DNA from: Saccoglossus kowalevskii | Lineage: Eukaryota > Hemichordata > Enteropneusta > Harrimaniidae | Length of the DNA stretch: 54,966 nt | Reading direction: 5' to 3' | Assembly (NCBI RefSeq): GCF_000003605.2 | Contig: NW_003118431.1 | Span: 1-54,966 of the forward strand | Part shown: piece after piece, positions 54,171 through 54,966 of the stretch | Layout of the letters: each line of letters opens with the position of its first letter | Position numbering within the stretch: the first letter of the stretch is position 1 | Program-made: the position numbers and the translations under genes | The notes under the pieces: generated by a model | Told to the model about the DNA's origin: nothing | Seen by the model: only the letters and a program-made list of their open reading frames with translations | Databases searched by the model: none

Positions 54171-54966
54171 TTTTTTGAATGGCAGAATATTATGTGAATC
54201 AGAAAGTGCAGGTCATAACTGCACAGAGTGGGGATCATAGTGAGACAGGAATTATTTTCTGTTTTGTTCCTCTGAATATATTGAACAGTAAGTATTGAAC
54301 TGAAAATTGCTAGATCAACAGGTCAAATGGGGAATAACACTGGAAGGTTTGACAGACCCCATAGCAAGCAGTTGTTGTGGTCCCCTCTGGTGATGACATG
54401 CCCACCCCTACTGGAATAAAATGAAATATTTAAGTGTTACTTAATTGGTGAATATTGATAATTGGTTGAATTTCCTATGAATATGCGATCTAATTACCTG
54501 TACTATCTTGGATAGTCCGATAATGGTTCTTGCTTGACTAAGGAAAAACATGTCACAACGGTCTGACTCAAATGAACTGATTGACCTGGACCAGTCTGGT
54601 CATTGAGTCCTTATATAGGAGACTAGTTACCCTGGCCTTTGAGATTCATTAGAAACTCACTATCACTATTATTAATTATACATTATTACCCTTATAATTT
54701 TGTAGTGCTGTGAGAAAACTACAAGAGTTATGATGCTATATATGACATCCCCAGGAAATTGCACAGAATTGATTGGTTAATCTTCTTTCTCCTAAGTCCA
54801 GTGGACTATGGTGACTTTGCCAGCCCCTCTGACACACGTTTCATCCCAATTTGAACTCACTATGGCTCCCGCCAATCTATTAGTGAGAAATTAGTATTTG
54901 AACACCCCAGGGGAAAAGTAAACAACATTAAAATTATTTTCACCGTCATCATAATTTTGGTTTTAG
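54171..54966. other. Unique AT-rich flank, no gene recognised
   Basis: No long open frame, splice-bounded exon or RNA gene was recognised on either strand. In particular, no prodomain-like caspase exon was found on the minus strand. The segment looks like ordinary intergenic or intronic DNA. Confidence 0.5.
54565..54609. repeat. Imperfect inverted repeat
   Basis: The outer arms begin GACTCAAATGA (54565) and end TCATTGAGTC (to 54609), complementary apart from one extra A. Inside lies a perfect short palindrome, GACCAG-T-CTGGTC (54589-54601). Its function is unknown. It could be a relic of a small mobile element or chance. Confidence 0.5.

Overview
The window is eukaryotic, most likely from an invertebrate animal. 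The only recognisable gene has spliced exons with GT-AG borders and encodes a metazoan caspase, and most of the rest is tandem repeat DNA. The caspase looks closest to the caspase-8/10 type, but the species cannot be named from this window.

Layout. (1) 1-403: end of a minisatellite with 64/56-bp units, cut by the window edge. (2) 562-1820, minus strand: the last two exons of a caspase gene (1716-1820 and 562-1190) separated by a 525-bp intron. Together they encode essentially the whole protease domain, about 243 residues, with catalytic His and Cys present. The prodomain and start codon are not seen. (3) 1821-2217: non-repeat upstream or intronic DNA. (4) 2218-2325: a degenerate edge of the large satellite. 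(5) 2326-2560: a non-repeat island. (6) About 2561-53510: one uninterrupted head-to-tail array of a 32-bp monomer, about 51 kb and roughly 1,590 copies (length divided by 32), with layered higher-order structure. (7) 53511-53612: a degenerate right edge. (8) 53613-53842: short unique sequence. (9) 53843-54170: a third tandem repeat with a perfect 40-bp period. (10) 54171-54966: unique AT-rich DNA without a recognisable gene.

The main biological question is the relation of the array to the caspase gene. The missing 5' exons must lie upstream, towards the array. The array is therefore either inside a caspase intron (and transcribed) or immediately 5' of the gene. Within the array the monomer alternates two complementary hexamers. 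Diagnostic variants recur at exact multiples of 32 bp (notably 448 bp = 14 monomers), and kilobase blocks are copied over 4-32 kb at offsets I could measure. Both outer edges carry a shared, apparently older form of the monomer.

All copy numbers and block limits were read by eye and are approximate unless an exact offset is given. No RNA gene, CRISPR array or recognisable transposon was found.
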